Source: Oscillospiraceae bacterium (lineage in GTDB: Bacteria > Bacillota > Clostridia > Oscillospirales > Ruminococcaceae). Taken from it: 45,220 bases of DNA. Below, one piece after another: positions 33,665 to 42,743 of the stretch. The stretch is taken from assembly GCA_018434245.1 (NCBI GenBank), contig JAHDPQ010000068.1, positions 1-45,220 of the forward strand, written 5' to 3'. The translations under genes and the position numbers were made by a program. The notes beneath the pieces were generated by a model. It saw nothing but the letters and a program-made list of their open reading frames with translations. It ran no database searches and had not been told where the DNA came from. Within the stretch, counting starts at the first letter, position 1. Every line of letters begins with the position of its first letter.

Positions 33665-34351
33665 ATGAATAACGACTTTCCGCGGATATTAACCTTGCTG
33701 CGAAAGGAAAAAGGCACCAGCCAAAAAAGTGTTGCCGCTGAACTTGGCATCTCCCAGGCTCTGCTTTCCCACTACGAAAAGGGAATCCGGGAGTGTGGGC
33801 TGGACTTTTTGGTCCGCTGTGCCGATTACTACGGGGTTTCCTGCGATTACCTGCTGGGGCGCTCGCCCGACCGCCACGGAGCCACCCTGACAGTGGAGGA
33901 TATTCCCGAGGCCGACGCAGAGGGTGGCGAAAGCAGGATGCCTCTGCTGCCCATGCTCAGCAAAAAGCTGATTGCAAACTCCCTCAACGTGTTATACAGC
34001 CTGCTGAGCAAGGCGGAAAGCAAATCTCTGGTGGGGGAAGTCTCTTCCTTTTTGATGCTGGCGGTCTATCGGATGTTCCGGCTGGTTTACGCCGTCAACG
34101 CCAAAAATCAGGAGGCCATGTTCAGCCTTTCCCTACCGGTGGCCCTGCGCTATGCCGACGGCGCCATGCAGGTCTGTGAGGCCAACGCTCAGGCCATTGC
34201 GGCAGGCACACCCCAGCCGGGCCACGACCCGGTGGCCGAACCGGAGCTGCTGGCTCTTTCTACCCAGAGCCTTGGCGAAGAATACCCTCTTTGGTCGTCC
34301 AGCCTCCTCAACCTGATCCAAAATGCGGAAAAGCGGCTGGGACCCAAGTAA
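33665..34351 (+). CDS. XRE-family transcriptional regulator
   Basis: A 228-residue protein. Residues about 5-65 form a Cro/C1-type helix-turn-helix (KGTSQKSVAAELGISQALLSHYEKG as the core, split here by eye into helices 2 and 3). It is followed by an acidic linker and a roughly 140-residue helical C-terminal domain that I do not recognise and that probably mediates dimerisation or ligand sensing. ATG 33665 is used; it has a G-rich site 7 bases upstream. It is divergent from the histidine-phosphatase/cobO/DUF975 operon, which it may control. Confidence 0.8.
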   Translation: MNNDFPRILTLLRKEKGTSQKSVAAELGISQALLSHYEKGIRECGLDFLVRCADYYGVSCDYLLGRSPDRHGATLTVEDIPEADAEGGESRMPLLPMLSKKLIANSLNVLYSLLSKAESKSLVGEVSSFLMLAVYRMFRLVYAVNAKNQEAMFSLSLPVALRYADGAMQVCEANAQAIAAGTPQPGHDPVAEPELLALSTQSLGEEYPLWSSSLLNLIQNAEKRLGPK

Positions 34352-34489
34352 TACATACAGTTTACCATACCAAATGCCGCCGCACAAGCATGCAATCAAG
34401 GGCTAAACCGGGAATTTGCAGATGAGGCAATTCCCCCACCATCCGCGGCTTTGCTTCTGGGGCCATTCAATTGAATCACAGCTTCTTCC

Positions 34490-34515
34490 AGTGGCCTTGC
34501 GGGGCCACTTTTTTT
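34490..34515 (+). terminator. Intrinsic terminator after the XRE gene
   Basis: AGTGGCC (34490-34496) pairs with GGCCACT (34503-34509), followed by a T run to 34515. The 138 bases between the gene and this terminator contain a small GGGAATT/AATTCCC hairpin and no gene. Confidence 0.8.
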
Positions 34516-34968
34516 GTCCCTGCAGTCAAGGCGACAAAGAACATCTCCCCACCGAGTCGTCATCCCAAAATTTTAGCCAAAGGGGAAAATCTTTTCTCTT
34601 TTTTCTCTTTTGATAAAAATAATCTCGTATTTTTTATGGTATTTCCAATTGATAACCCAAGCTTCGTTACATTGTGAATAGTAAAACAAGTAATTTTTAT
34701 CCAACTTTGTCAATTTCTTTTTGTTATATAATGCGGTATAATGGTATGTATTGGAGCATTTTCCAATTTAAAGCTGGAAAAAATGTTAATTTGAGAAATT
34801 CTGCAAAGGCGCTGGGAGGTGGCCAAACAGCCCCAAGGTTTCTCCTGTTGGAGCGGATTCCCCTGATGAACAACTACAAAGCGGCATTTCGGCTCATGGG
34901 TACGTTGAGGTGATCCAACATAAGGTTTTAGATGCAATGGGTATTGCAAAACTGGGAGGAGGCTTTTT
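34516..34968 (+). promoter_or_regulatory. Promoter region and long structured leader of the chemoreceptor gene
   Basis: The AT-rich stretch 34516-34742 carries two TATAAT sequences (34727-34732 and 34737-34742), the likely -10 of the chemoreceptor gene. The transcript would have a leader of about 220 bases. Inside it GAGAAA near 34793 can pair with TTTCTC near 34840, enclosing a GC-rich segment, and a second hairpin (CCC-ATGA with TCAT-GGG) lies near 34860-34900, then TGCAAT/ATTGCA near 34935-34951. The length and structure suggest a cis-regulatory RNA, but I cannot assign it to a known riboswitch. Confidence 0.4.
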
Positions 34969-37050
34969 ATGAAATCGATTAAGTTGAGATTAATTACAAT
35001 GTTTACGCTGATTATTCTGGTTGTGACAGCGGTGCTGGGGCTGATCTCCACAAACATTGTTAAAAATACACTAATGGAAACGGCTCTCTATGATCTGGAA
35101 ATCATGGCCCAGACGGAGGCCAAGTATATGGCTACCAAGCTGGATGAAGAGCGGCGCTACATCGACACCCTTGCGCAGAACTCCACCATCATCAGCGAAT
35201 CCATTCCCATTGGCCGGAAAATCTCCTACTGCGAGGTGGAGGCCAACCGGTCCGGTTACCTGTATTTTGCCTTGGCAGACACCAAGGGCAACTCCCTGAT
35301 CTTAAACAACACTAAGGAAAAGGAAGTTGTTTCTGAGCGAGACTATTACCTTGGGGCTATGGAGGGAGAAGTTGCGGCCTCCGACCTGCATTTCAGTGAG
35401 AAGGACAATCAGCCTGTGATCATCTTCTCCGCTCCCGTTATCCTTAACGGCAGGCAAACCGGGGTGTTCTATGGCTGCAAAGATGGATTAGAGCTGAGCC
35501 GTATGGTTCAGGAAATTACTTATAAGGACACCGGCTACGCCTACCTCATCAACGGCGAGGGCACCACCGTAGCTCATCACGACACGAATTTGGTGGTCAT
35601 GCAGGATAACGATATCCTCAACGCTCAAAACGATCCGGCCTTTCAGCAACTGGGTGCTTTAACGGAAAGAATGGTCACCCGGGAGGTAGGTAGCGGCGAG
35701 TATACCTATGGCGGAATCAGCAAGCTGTCCGGCTTTGCCCCCATCGAAGGCAGCCCTTGGGTTGTGGTTATCACTGTAGACACCAATGAGATACTGGCAC
35801 AGGTCAATGCCCTGGTCAAAACCCTGATCACCATCTGCCTGATTGTTCTGGTTGCAGGCGCGGTGTTTTCCTTCTTTGTCAGTGCCAGCATTGCAAGGCC
35901 CATTCAGAAGGTGACCGAGGCAGCCCAGCAAATTGCCGACGGCAACTTTGACGTATTGCTGAAGATAAAGACCAAGGACGAAGTGGGCAAGCTGGCAGAC
36001 GCTTTTGGGCGCACCATCGACCAGCTGGTCAACTATCAGGGATATATCGATGAGATTTCCGACGCGCTGCAAAGTGTTTCCCAAGGGGATCTTATGGTTG
36101 AGCTTCAGCGGGAGTATACCGGCGAGTTCCAGAAGATTAAAAACAACATGCAGGCCATGTTGGATAACCTGAACTCTACCCTGCTGCAGATCAACCAGTC
36201 GGCCCTTCAGGTGGACAGCGGCGCTCAGCAGGTGGCTCACAGCGCTCAGGCCCTTTCTCAAGGAGCCACCGAGCAGGCAAGCTCCATTGAACAGCTTTCT
36301 GCCGCCATCACCGAAGTGACCGGTCAGGTGCAGGAAAACGCCGAGAACGCCAATCTTGCCCACAAAAAGGCGGAGTCTGCCGGCGCCGAGCTGCAGAGCA
36401 GCAACCAACAGATGAAAGACATGGTTTCTGCCATGAGCGAAATCACTCACAAGTCCTCAGAAATCTCCAAAATCATCAAGATCATCGACGACATCGCCTT
36501 CCAGACCAACATTCTGGCCCTCAACGCTGCGGTGGAAGCCGCCCGGGCCGGGGCCGCCGGCAAGGGCTTTGCCGTAGTGGCCGACGAGGTTCGCAATCTG
36601 GCGGGAAAATCGGCAGACGCTGCCAAGAACACCACCGTTCTGATCGAAGAGAGTCTGGTGGCGGTACAGCATGGCACCAAGGTGGCGGATTCCACCGCCA
36701 AGTCTCTGGCTCAAAGTGCCAAGGAAACGCAGGAAACCATTCTTCTGATCAACAAGATCGCTCAGGCTTCCCAGGATCAAGCCACTGCCATTCACCAAAT
36801 CAATCAGGGGGTGGATCAAATCTCGGCGGTGGTCCAGACCAACGCTGCCACCTCCGAAGAAAGCGCTGCCGCCAGCGAAGAGCTTTCCGGTCAGTCCGGC
36901 CTGCTCAAGGGCCTGATCTCCAAGTTCCGCCTGCGGCAAGGCAACAGCTCCGGCTACTTGGAATATGAGGCGGCAGACGATCACGCCGCCGAGGAGGAAG
37001 CTGCCTTTACCGACGCTTTTGCCGTCAGTCTGCACGGGGACAAGTACTAG
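34969..37050 (+). CDS. Methyl-accepting chemotaxis protein, dCache type
   Basis: A 693-residue chemoreceptor. It has transmembrane helix 1 (about residues 9-30), an extracellular double-Cache (dCache_1) ligand domain (about 35-275), transmembrane helix 2 (about 285-307), HAMP (about 308-360) and a long cytoplasmic coiled coil. The kinase-contact hairpin tip, beginning [18 protein letters not shown], lies near residue 507. Gln/Glu-rich methylation heptads flank the tip. There is no C-terminal pentapeptide for CheR tethering. The ligand is unknown; dCache domains often bind amino acids or carboxylates. GGGAGGAGG precedes the ATG. Monocistronic, with a structured leader and a terminator. Confidence 0.93.
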   Translation: MKSIKLRLITMFTLIILVVTAVLGLISTNIVKNTLMETALYDLEIMAQTEAKYMATKLDEERRYIDTLAQNSTIISESIPIGRKISYCEVEANRSGYLYFALADTKGNSLILNNTKEKEVVSERDYYLGAMEGEVAASDLHFSEKDNQPVIIFSAPVILNGRQTGVFYGCKDGLELSRMVQEITYKDTGYAYLINGEGTTVAHHDTNLVVMQDNDILNAQNDPAFQQLGALTERMVTREVGSGEYTYGGISKLSGFAPIEGSPWVVVITVDTNEILAQVNALVKTLITICLIVLVAGAVFSFFVSASIARPIQKVTEAAQQIADGNFDVLLKIKTKDEVGKLADAFGRTIDQLVNYQGYIDEISDALQSVSQGDLMVELQREYTGEFQKIKNNMQAMLDNLNSTLLQINQSALQVDSGAQQVAHSAQALSQGATEQASSIEQLSAAITEVTGQVQENAENANLAHKKAESAGAELQSSNQQMKDMVSAMSEITHKSSEISKIIKIIDDIAFQTNILALNAAVEAARAGAAGKGFAVVADEVRNLAGKSADAAKNTTVLIEESLVAVQHGTKVADSTAKSLAQSAKETQETILLINKIAQASQDQATAIHQINQGVDQISAVVQTNAATSEESAAASEELSGQSGLLKGLISKFRLRQGNSSGYLEYEAADDHAAEEEAAFTDAFAVSLHGDKY

Positions 37051-37094
37051 TCCCTGCGAACAGCAATTCTATGAACATCAATATCTCAACAAAA

Positions 37095-37126
37095 CGGCTG
37101 CGGAGAAACCTTCCGCAGCCGTTTTT
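37095..37126 (+). terminator. Intrinsic terminator after the chemoreceptor gene
   Basis: CGGCTGCGGA (37095-37104) pairs with TCCGCAGCCG (37112-37121), followed by five T. Confidence 0.9.
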
Positions 37127-37311
37127 GCTCTGTAGCAAATCTACCCTGTGATGGGAGGAGTAAATGTGGCCCCAGCCCCAAAGTTTTGCCAGAACTGGGA
37201 TGCACTCTCTTCCCCTTGGTATGGAATGCCGGGTTCTTTTCCACATGATGCACTCCGGCAGTGGAAAGGCCCCCCGTTGAAGCTCAGGTAGCGGAAAAGC
37301 CCACTACCACA

Positions 37312-37341
37312 AAGGCAGGCGACATGATTGCCGCCTGCCTT
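37312..37341 (-). terminator. Hairpin terminator after mnmE
   Basis: A perfect 10-bp stem AAGGCAGGCG/CGCCTGCCTT with a 10-base loop, 13 bases after the mnmE stop on the minus strand, followed by a short T run. The 185 bases between it and the chemoreceptor terminator contain no gene I can support. Confidence 0.7.
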
Positions 37342-37354
37342 ATCCCAAAGCCTG

Positions 37355-38737
37355 CTATTTTCCCACGCAAAACCGAGAGAACACCTGATCCACCACAGCA
37401 TCAGTCACCCGCTGGCCGGTGAGAGCCAGCAGACGGTCCAATGCCCCATCTAGGCAGACCCCCACAGCATCCAAAGTTATTCCCTGCTCCAGAGCCTCCA
37501 CTGCCTCCCGGAGAAAGTCAGCCGCCTTGCGCAGGCAATCCATCTGCCGCTCTCCCATAGCCATGGTCTCGGTGGCATCTACCTGATGAAGCTCCAGCAC
37601 CTGCAAAATCGCCTGCTCCAGCTCCTGCCGACCCTTGCCGGTATAGGCGGAAATTTCCACCACCCGGCCCAGAGACTGTTGAATTTTCTCCCGGTCGATG
37701 CGGGAGGGAAGATCGTTTTTGTTGATTACACCGATAGAGTGTTTGCCCCGCAACAACTCCAGAAGCTTGCCGTCCTGTTCCGAAAGAACATCGGAGCCGT
37801 CAAATACCGCCAAAATCAAATCTGCGCTTTCCAGTCGACTCAAAGAACGCTCTACGCCGATCTGTTCCACCATGTCCTGAGTGTCCCGGATGCCGGCGGT
37901 ATCCATTAGGTTGAGCAAAATCCCCCCAACGGTGACGGTTTCTTCCACCACATCTCGGGTGGTTCCCGGAATCTGGGTGACAATGCTCCGCTCGGCTCCC
38001 ACCAGCAGGTTCATCAGGGTGGATTTTCCCACGTTTGGCTTGCCGATAATGGCGGTGGAAGCTCCTTCCCGGATGAGGCGGCCCTGCTCTCCTTTGGCCA
38101 GCAGAGAATCCAGCTGGAACAGCAGCTCCTCCAACTCCTGTTGCAGCAGTTCTGAATCCACTGGGATCAAATCCTCCTCGGGATAATCGGACCAGGCCGC
38201 TATGTGGGAGGAGTGCTCCAGCAGGGCCTGAGAAAAGGCCTCTGCCTGCCGGGAAAGGCTGCCCTCCCGGATGGAAAGGGCCGCACGCAGAGCCGCTTCC
38301 CCCTTGGCGCCGATGAGGTCCATTACCCCTTCGGCCTGAGCAAGGTCCATCTTGCCGTTGAGGAAGGCCCGGCGGGTGAATTCGCCGGGTCCGGCAGGAG
38401 AAGCTCCCGCCTCCAAGCAGAGGCGCAGCACCTGCCGCACCGCCCAGGTTCCACCGTGGCAGCAAAGCTCTACCACATCCTCCCCGGTGTAGCTTTTGGG
38501 GGATCGGTAGACAAAGGCCACCGCTTCGTCCACCGGGGTGCCGTCAAAGCGGCAGATTTTGCCCAAAACGCCGCTGTATCCCCCCAAATGCGCAAGGCTG
38601 CGCTCCTGGTCTAAGGGTGTAAAAATCCGCCCCGCCACCGAAATTGCATCCTTTCCGGTGAGGCGTATCATCCCCACCGCGCCCACGCCGGAGGGGGTGG
38701 ATATGGCTGCGATGGTGTTTTGCTGTAAAATGGACAT
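37355..38737 (-). CDS. mnmE: tRNA modification GTPase MnmE (TrmE)
   Basis: A 460-residue protein of normal length. The N-terminal folate-binding domain begins MSILQQNTIAAISTPSGVGA. The helical domain contains an inserted G domain with IIGKPNVGKS near residue 229, GTTRD near 253, DTAG near 274 and NKND near 337. The C-terminal FCVGK motif carries the essential Cys. With MnmG it makes the cmnm5U34 modification of tRNA; mnmG is not visible. It follows jag on the same strand after 290 bases. Confidence 0.97.
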   Translation of the reverse strand: MSILQQNTIAAISTPSGVGAVGMIRLTGKDAISVAGRIFTPLDQERSLAHLGGYSGVLGKICRFDGTPVDEAVAFVYRSPKSYTGEDVVELCCHGGTWAVRQVLRLCLEAGASPAGPGEFTRRAFLNGKMDLAQAEGVMDLIGAKGEAALRAALSIREGSLSRQAEAFSQALLEHSSHIAAWSDYPEEDLIPVDSELLQQELEELLFQLDSLLAKGEQGRLIREGASTAIIGKPNVGKSTLMNLLVGAERSIVTQIPGTTRDVVEETVTVGGILLNLMDTAGIRDTQDMVEQIGVERSLSRLESADLILAVFDGSDVLSEQDGKLLELLRGKHSIGVINKNDLPSRIDREKIQQSLGRVVEISAYTGKGRQELEQAILQVLELHQVDATETMAMGERQMDCLRKAADFLREAVEALEQGITLDAVGVCLDGALDRLLALTGQRVTDAVVDQVFSRFCVGK

Positions 38738-38991
38738 GATCGTTCCCCCAAGTTTTGCTGGTACTTCCCATCGGCGTCCTCGCCGGATGGGGCCTGCTTT
38801 CTGACTTCAAATAGCGCGTAATCTTGTGCGGAAGGCTGATCCTCAGCGCGGTTCTAAGATTATTGGTATCAAGGGGCAGAAAAGCCCCCTCGATCTATGC
38901 GCTGCCATGTTTTGCGGAAAGCTGACTTCATGGGCTCTAAGTCGGATTCCCAAAAAAGGCAAGGCAGTCCCCCCGCTTCAGCAGATAAAGA

Positions 38992-39020
38992 GAGGGAGAA
39001 GGGCTACACCCCACTCCCTC
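38992..39020 (-). terminator. Possible terminator in the jag-mnmE gap
   Basis: On the minus strand GAGGGAG and CTCCCTC (38992-38998 with 39014-39020) form a 7-bp stem with a 15-base loop, 10 bases after the jag stop, followed by a weakly T-rich tract. The rest of the 290-base gap to mnmE holds no gene; the mnmE promoter must lie there but is not clear to me. Confidence 0.45.
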
Positions 39021-39029
39021 GCAACTTTG

Positions 39030-40151
39030 CTATTCCAGATCGATCTTGCCGTACAAAGGCTGGTCGGCAGCCTCGCTGGGCGGGGAGCTGAGGTCTCTGG
39101 CCGGCTGCTGATATGCCGCCGGCTTACGTTGCTCCCGCACACCTTTTCCGCCGCCACTCCCACTGCTACGGCGATCGCCGCCTCTGTCCCGATCACGATC
39201 CCGGCCTCTGCCGCCTCTGCGCTCCAGTCTCTCTCCCCGGTCGGAACGCCCCGACGAGGATTTGCCGCCTCTGCGGCTGCTTTTGGCGGTGGGTGTGGTG
39301 ATGACCACCCGGCGGTTGGGCTCTTCCCCTACAGAGGTGGAACTGACGCCCTCAATGGTGGAGACGGTAGCGTGGATAATCCGCCGCTCAAAGGGATTCA
39401 TGGGCTCCAGGGTCTTGCTGATATCGGTTTTAAGTACCTGCTCCGACACCCGATGAGCCAAAGCTTCCAAAGTGGCTTTCCGCTTGACCCGGTAATCGCC
39501 GCAATCTACGGTAATGCGCAGGTAGTCGCCTTCCATGCGGTTGGCCACCAAGCCGGAAAGATACTGCAGAGCGTCCAGAGTTTCGCCCCGGCGGCCAATG
39601 ATGGCCCCCAGACTGCTGCCCTGCACGGAAAGGCAGACGCCGCCCTCTTCCCAAATGGGCTGGATGCTCACTTCGCTGAGGTTGAGATGCTGGAAAATTC
39701 CTTCCAGATAAGCGGTGGCTGCCGCTGCTTTTTCCATCATTTCGGGGGTGATGACGCCCTCGCCAATTAGGATCTTTTCGTCCGAACTCCTAACCTCTAC
39801 AGCCTTAGCTTCGGGCTGCCGCTCTTTCACCGGTTTTTGCTCTTTTGCCCTGACAGAAGGAGCCTGCCTTGGTTTTCTTCTCTCTCTTCCTTCCGGGCGG
39901 GGCTGAGGTTCCGCCCTTTTGGCCTCGGCCTGCTGCACAGCCTGTGAAGCAGCCTTTTCTTTGGCCCGGACCACTTCTTCTTTGAGGTAGACACGTACCT
40001 TTGCAGGGATGTTTTTCAGTCCCAGAAAGCCCTTTTTAGGAAAATCGATAATTTCGAAATCACAGCTTTCCAGATCGTGCCCCAGTTTGTGACACGCCGA
40101 CCTGATGGCTTCATCAACGGTTCTACCGGTTTCGATGATTTCGGTTACCAT
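39030..40151 (-). CDS. jag: RNA-binding protein Jag/KhpB/EloR with a long RG-rich tail
   Basis: A 373-residue protein, clearly longer than the usual 200-250. The order is Jag_N (about residues 1-50), a charged Ala/Lys/Pro-rich linker (about 60-125), KH domain with IIGRRGETLDALQYL near 184, R3H domain (about 225-290), then a disordered C-terminal tail rich in Arg, Gly, Ser and Asp, including RDRDRDRGGDRR. Jag/KhpB works with KhpA in RNA binding and in control of cell elongation. The gene lies 31 bases after yidC on the same strand, the standard order. Confidence 0.92.
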   Translation of the reverse strand: MVTEIIETGRTVDEAIRSACHKLGHDLESCDFEIIDFPKKGFLGLKNIPAKVRVYLKEEVVRAKEKAASQAVQQAEAKRAEPQPRPEGRERRKPRQAPSVRAKEQKPVKERQPEAKAVEVRSSDEKILIGEGVITPEMMEKAAAATAYLEGIFQHLNLSEVSIQPIWEEGGVCLSVQGSSLGAIIGRRGETLDALQYLSGLVANRMEGDYLRITVDCGDYRVKRKATLEALAHRVSEQVLKTDISKTLEPMNPFERRIIHATVSTIEGVSSTSVGEEPNRRVVITTPTAKSSRRGGKSSSGRSDRGERLERRGGRGRDRDRDRGGDRRSSGSGGGKGVREQRKPAAYQQPARDLSSPPSEAADQPLYGKIDLE

Positions 40152-40182
40152 GCGCCTCTCTCCTTATCTCTAGGCGGGAATG

Positions 40183-41277
40183 TTACAAATCGTCGTCGCT
40201 GACATCCTCGTATATCTCGCCATATTTTTCCGCGTCCCGTTTGCGAGCTTCCGCCAGCTTGCGGCGGCTCTGCTCTTTTTTGGAAAGGGCGGTAATGTCC
40301 TCCTCACCCTGTTCCTTTGCTCGCTTTTTGGCTTCTATGCGTTCCTGACGCTCCCGCTCTCTGCGCTCTTCAAATTCTTTCTGTGCTTTTTCGGCCATAT
40401 CTTTGGGATTGTAGAATTTGTAAACCACAATGTTCTGAAGGAAACCAATGATGTTGGAATAGGTCCAGTACAGACCGACACCGGCCGGCACACTAAAGGT
40501 AAAGGCGGTGGAGAAGATGGGCATGGTCAGCATCATGGCTTTCATGCTACCAGCTCCGGCCTGGCCCTCGGTGGTTGCAGAGGTATTCTTCAGAGTGTTG
40601 ATGGAAAGCATCAGGGAGGTGATACCCGACAAAATGGGGATGAGAATCACAGGGTTAAATTGTCCCTTGAACAGGTTAAAGAACATACCGGTTTCGGGCT
40701 GGCCGATGAGGTCGACGCCCAAAAACATCAGCTTGGGGGCAAATTCCTGGATTTTGGCTACACATTCCGGTCCATAGCTCAGGTTCATAAAGGGTTCGGG
40801 GTTGCTGATCAGCTCCTTGACAATGGGCAGATGGGAGCTCATGGCCCGGGCGCCGTACTGGGAAATATCGGGAAGCAGCTTCTGTGCTTCTGCAATAAAC
40901 TCTGCCGGCAGCCGCAGAATGTGCTTTAGGGGCTTGTAAATGACGTCGATGATGCCAAAGAGAATCAAAAACTGAACCACCATGGGCAAACAACCCGACA
41001 TGGGGTTATAGTTTTCTTTGCTGTAAAGCTCCATCATTTCTTCGTTGAGCTTTTGGCGGTTGTTGGCGTATTTCTTTTGAATTTCCTCCATCTGAGGACG
41101 AAGCATAGCCATTTTGGCAGTGCTTTTTTGCTGATTGATGGTGACAGGTAGCATAATCAGCCGGGAAAACAGGGTGAATAGCAACAGTGCCACACCGTAA
41201 TTTTTCACCATGTAGTAGAGAAGCCACATGACCCATCCCAAGGGGATACCGATCAGTGAATTGATTGCATTAAACAT
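40183..41277 (-). CDS. yidC: Membrane protein insertase YidC/Oxa1
   Basis: A 364-residue YidC without the large periplasmic domain of Gram-negatives and without an obvious lipobox. It has a conserved first transmembrane region (YGVALLLFTLFSRLIMLPVT near residue 27, with the hydrophilic-groove Arg), then QFLILFGIIDVIYKPL, and late transmembrane segments around residues 205-290. A highly charged, Lys/Arg/Glu-rich C-terminal tail (from about 300) may contact the ribosome. It inserts membrane proteins, alone or with Sec. The ATG directly follows the yidD stop. Confidence 0.96.
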   Translation of the reverse strand: MFNAINSLIGIPLGWVMWLLYYMVKNYGVALLLFTLFSRLIMLPVTINQQKSTAKMAMLRPQMEEIQKKYANNRQKLNEEMMELYSKENYNPMSGCLPMVVQFLILFGIIDVIYKPLKHILRLPAEFIAEAQKLLPDISQYGARAMSSHLPIVKELISNPEPFMNLSYGPECVAKIQEFAPKLMFLGVDLIGQPETGMFFNLFKGQFNPVILIPILSGITSLMLSINTLKNTSATTEGQAGAGSMKAMMLTMPIFSTAFTFSVPAGVGLYWTYSNIIGFLQNIVVYKFYNPKDMAEKAQKEFEERRERERQERIEAKKRAKEQGEEDITALSKKEQSRRKLAEARKRDAEKYGEIYEDVSDDDL

Positions 41278-41538
41278 CTACGATTCCTCCGTACATGCAA
41301 GGTGATGTTGGAATTGAGAAGCTTTGGACGGTGGAACGGGATCGTAGCCACCGGGATGCAGGGGGTGGCATTTGAGGATGCGCGCAAGCGCGTAAAACCC
41401 GCCCCGCAACGCCCCGTGAACCTTGATGGCCTCGTAGGCGTAGGCGGAACAGGTTGGGTAAAAACGACAGGACCGCACCGTAAGGGGCGATATAAACTTC
41501 TGGTAAAACCGAAGCAGGAGCAATAAAATAAACTTCAT
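41278..41538 (-). CDS. yidD: Membrane protein insertion efficiency factor YidD
   Basis: An 86-residue protein with an N-terminal hydrophobic stretch and the family core [19 protein letters not shown] and [15 protein letters not shown]. It supports YidC-dependent insertion. It lies between rnpA and yidC, 43 bases after rnpA, in the classical origin-linked order. Confidence 0.95.
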   Translation of the reverse strand: MKFILLLLLRFYQKFISPLTVRSCRFYPTCSAYAYEAIKVHGALRGGFYALARILKCHPLHPGGYDPVPPSKASQFQHHLACTEES

Positions 41539-41581
41539 TGACTATCCTTACTATAGCACTTGCCCACCCCACGAGGCAGCA

Positions 41582-41935
41582 CTATTGTTTGCCGGCAGCC
41601 GACGGACGGCGACCGGGCAGTTTTTTTAAAACTCCCTCCAGCTCCGCCTTTACCACCTGCATCTTGACGTTGGCAGCTCTGGTGCGGGCTACAATGACAA
41701 AATCCCAGCCGGAAGGAATCTCATCCTCCAACAGGCGGTAAGATTCTAAAATCACCCGCCTGGCCCGGTTGCGTTCTACCGCTTTGCCAATTTTCTTGGT
41801 GGTGGTAATTCCCAGCCTGTTTGTTTTACCCCCTCGGCTATAATAAACAGCCATACAAGGGGTCACCTGAGTCCTGCCCTTGCGGTAAAGACGGCGAAAC
41901 AGGTAGTTTTCCCGAATCATGGAAGTTTTCTTCAT
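41582..41935 (-). CDS. rnpA: Ribonuclease P protein component
   Basis: A 117-residue protein. It has the conserved RNR region (KAVERNRARRVILES near residue 52) and an N-terminal IRENYLFRRLYRKGR. It binds the catalytic RNase P RNA and aids removal of pre-tRNA leaders. It follows rpmH on the same strand, with an internal terminator-like hairpin between them. Confidence 0.95.
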   Translation of the reverse strand: MKKTSMIRENYLFRRLYRKGRTQVTPCMAVYYSRGGKTNRLGITTTKKIGKAVERNRARRVILESYRLLEDEIPSGWDFVIVARTRAANVKMQVVKAELEGVLKKLPGRRPSAAGKQ

Positions 41936-41975
41936 CTTTAATATGCGCAGAATGCGCCTGTTTTTTCACTGGACG

Positions 41976-42003
41976 AAAAAGAAAAGCCACAGGTTGCTGT
42001 GGC
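41976..42003 (-). terminator. Internal terminator/attenuator between rpmH and rnpA
   Basis: On the minus strand GCCACAG (41997-42003), loop CAAC, CTGTGGC (41986-41992), then TTTTCTTTTT. It lies 12 bases after the rpmH stop, so only part of the transcripts may reach rnpA, matching the higher need for L34 than for RnpA. Confidence 0.75.
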
Positions 42004-42015
42004 CGCGCTTTTGGT

Positions 42016-42150
42016 CTAGTGAGTCAGGCGCGCCCTGCCTTTGAGCCTTCTGGAGGCCAGCACCTTTCTCCCACTTTTGTTTTTCATCCTTTTGAGAAAG
42101 CCATGCTCTTTTTTACGCTGCAACTTTTTGGGTTGATAGGTTCTTTTCAC
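42016..42150 (-). CDS. rpmH: 50S ribosomal protein L34
   Basis: A 44-residue Lys/Arg-rich protein, MKRTYQPKK at the start, HGFLKRM in the middle and GRARLTH at the end, the classical L34 sequence. The start codon is GTG 42150 with AGGAGG 8 bases upstream. First gene of the rpmH-rnpA-yidD-yidC-jag series, divergent from dnaA. Confidence 0.97.
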   Translation of the reverse strand: MKRTYQPKKLQRKKEHGFLKRMKNKSGRKVLASRRLKGRARLTH

Positions 42151-42209
42151 GCCGATACCCTCCTTTCGGGGAAAACGGGACAAAGACACCCTTGCCCCTA
42201 CAAAGTGAT

Positions 42210-42239
42210 ATTATATCTTATGCCTTTGCCATATGTCAA
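42210..42239 (-). promoter_or_regulatory. Consensus promoter of rpmH
   Basis: On the minus strand a perfect TTGACA (42234-42239), 18-base spacer and a perfect TATAAT (42210-42215): the strongest sigma-A promoter in the window, as expected for a ribosomal protein gene. Confidence 0.92.
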
Positions 42240-42550
42240 GGGATTGTCCTGAAAAACAGAGTTTTTAAAATTTCACTCACCCAAAGCCCCAAAACGCAAC
42301 ACCGCCGCAGACTATTTTTGCAGCCCCGCCTTGCACGTTTCCATAGGAATTGAGGCGGGGAGCCTTCCCCCTTGCTTTTGTATATGATATACCATGCGGG
42401 GTGTTTTGGGCTCATTTATCTTCCGGGTAGAAGCCGCGGCATCCTTTCCCTTTCAGGATGCCCCTTTTCGCCTTTTTTCATCCTTTGGACAAGGGCTTTT
42501 CCGGAAAAAGCGCTCTTTCTTACCCTATTATATAATGTATCAAAAATCGG

Positions 42551-42664
42551 TTGTGGAAAACCTTGAAAAGATATGGGTTTTATGCTACAATTAACTTCGG
42601 GTAAAGTCTGTGAATAACTTGTTTTCCACCATCATTCACCCACTTTTTCCTCACCTTTTCCACA
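42551..42664 (+). promoter_or_regulatory. dnaA promoter with upstream DnaA boxes (origin, left part)
   Basis: The 500-base gap between rpmH and dnaA holds the dnaA promoter TTGAAA (42563-42568), 17 bases, TACAAT (42586-42591) preceded by TGC. DnaA boxes flank it: TTGTGGAAA (42551-42559), a perfect inverted box TGTGAATAA (42609-42617) and TTTTCCACA (42656-42664), consistent with autoregulation and an origin incA-like half. The part 42240-42540 is pyrimidine-rich with short palindromes and no gene. Confidence 0.8.
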
Positions 42665-42743
42665 GACCTTTTAGATGTGGCGCTTACGTTGCCGCATTTT
42701 TATTTTTAACCCATTTTTATTTGGGTTGCGCAAGGAGAGAGTT

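Noticed and set aside
34674-34913. A 79-codon frame in the chemoreceptor leader
   Set aside because: No ribosome site, overlaps the predicted -10 sequences, and the translation has no family-like features.
34743-34968. Cyclic-di-GMP (GEMM-I) riboswitch before the chemoreceptor gene
   Set aside because: The GGCAAACC and GACGCAAAGCC core and GAAA tetraloop could not be found.
37141-37401. An 86-codon minus frame at the mnmE 3' end
   Set aside because: It overlaps the mnmE end out of frame and crosses its terminator hairpin; no ribosome site or family resemblance.
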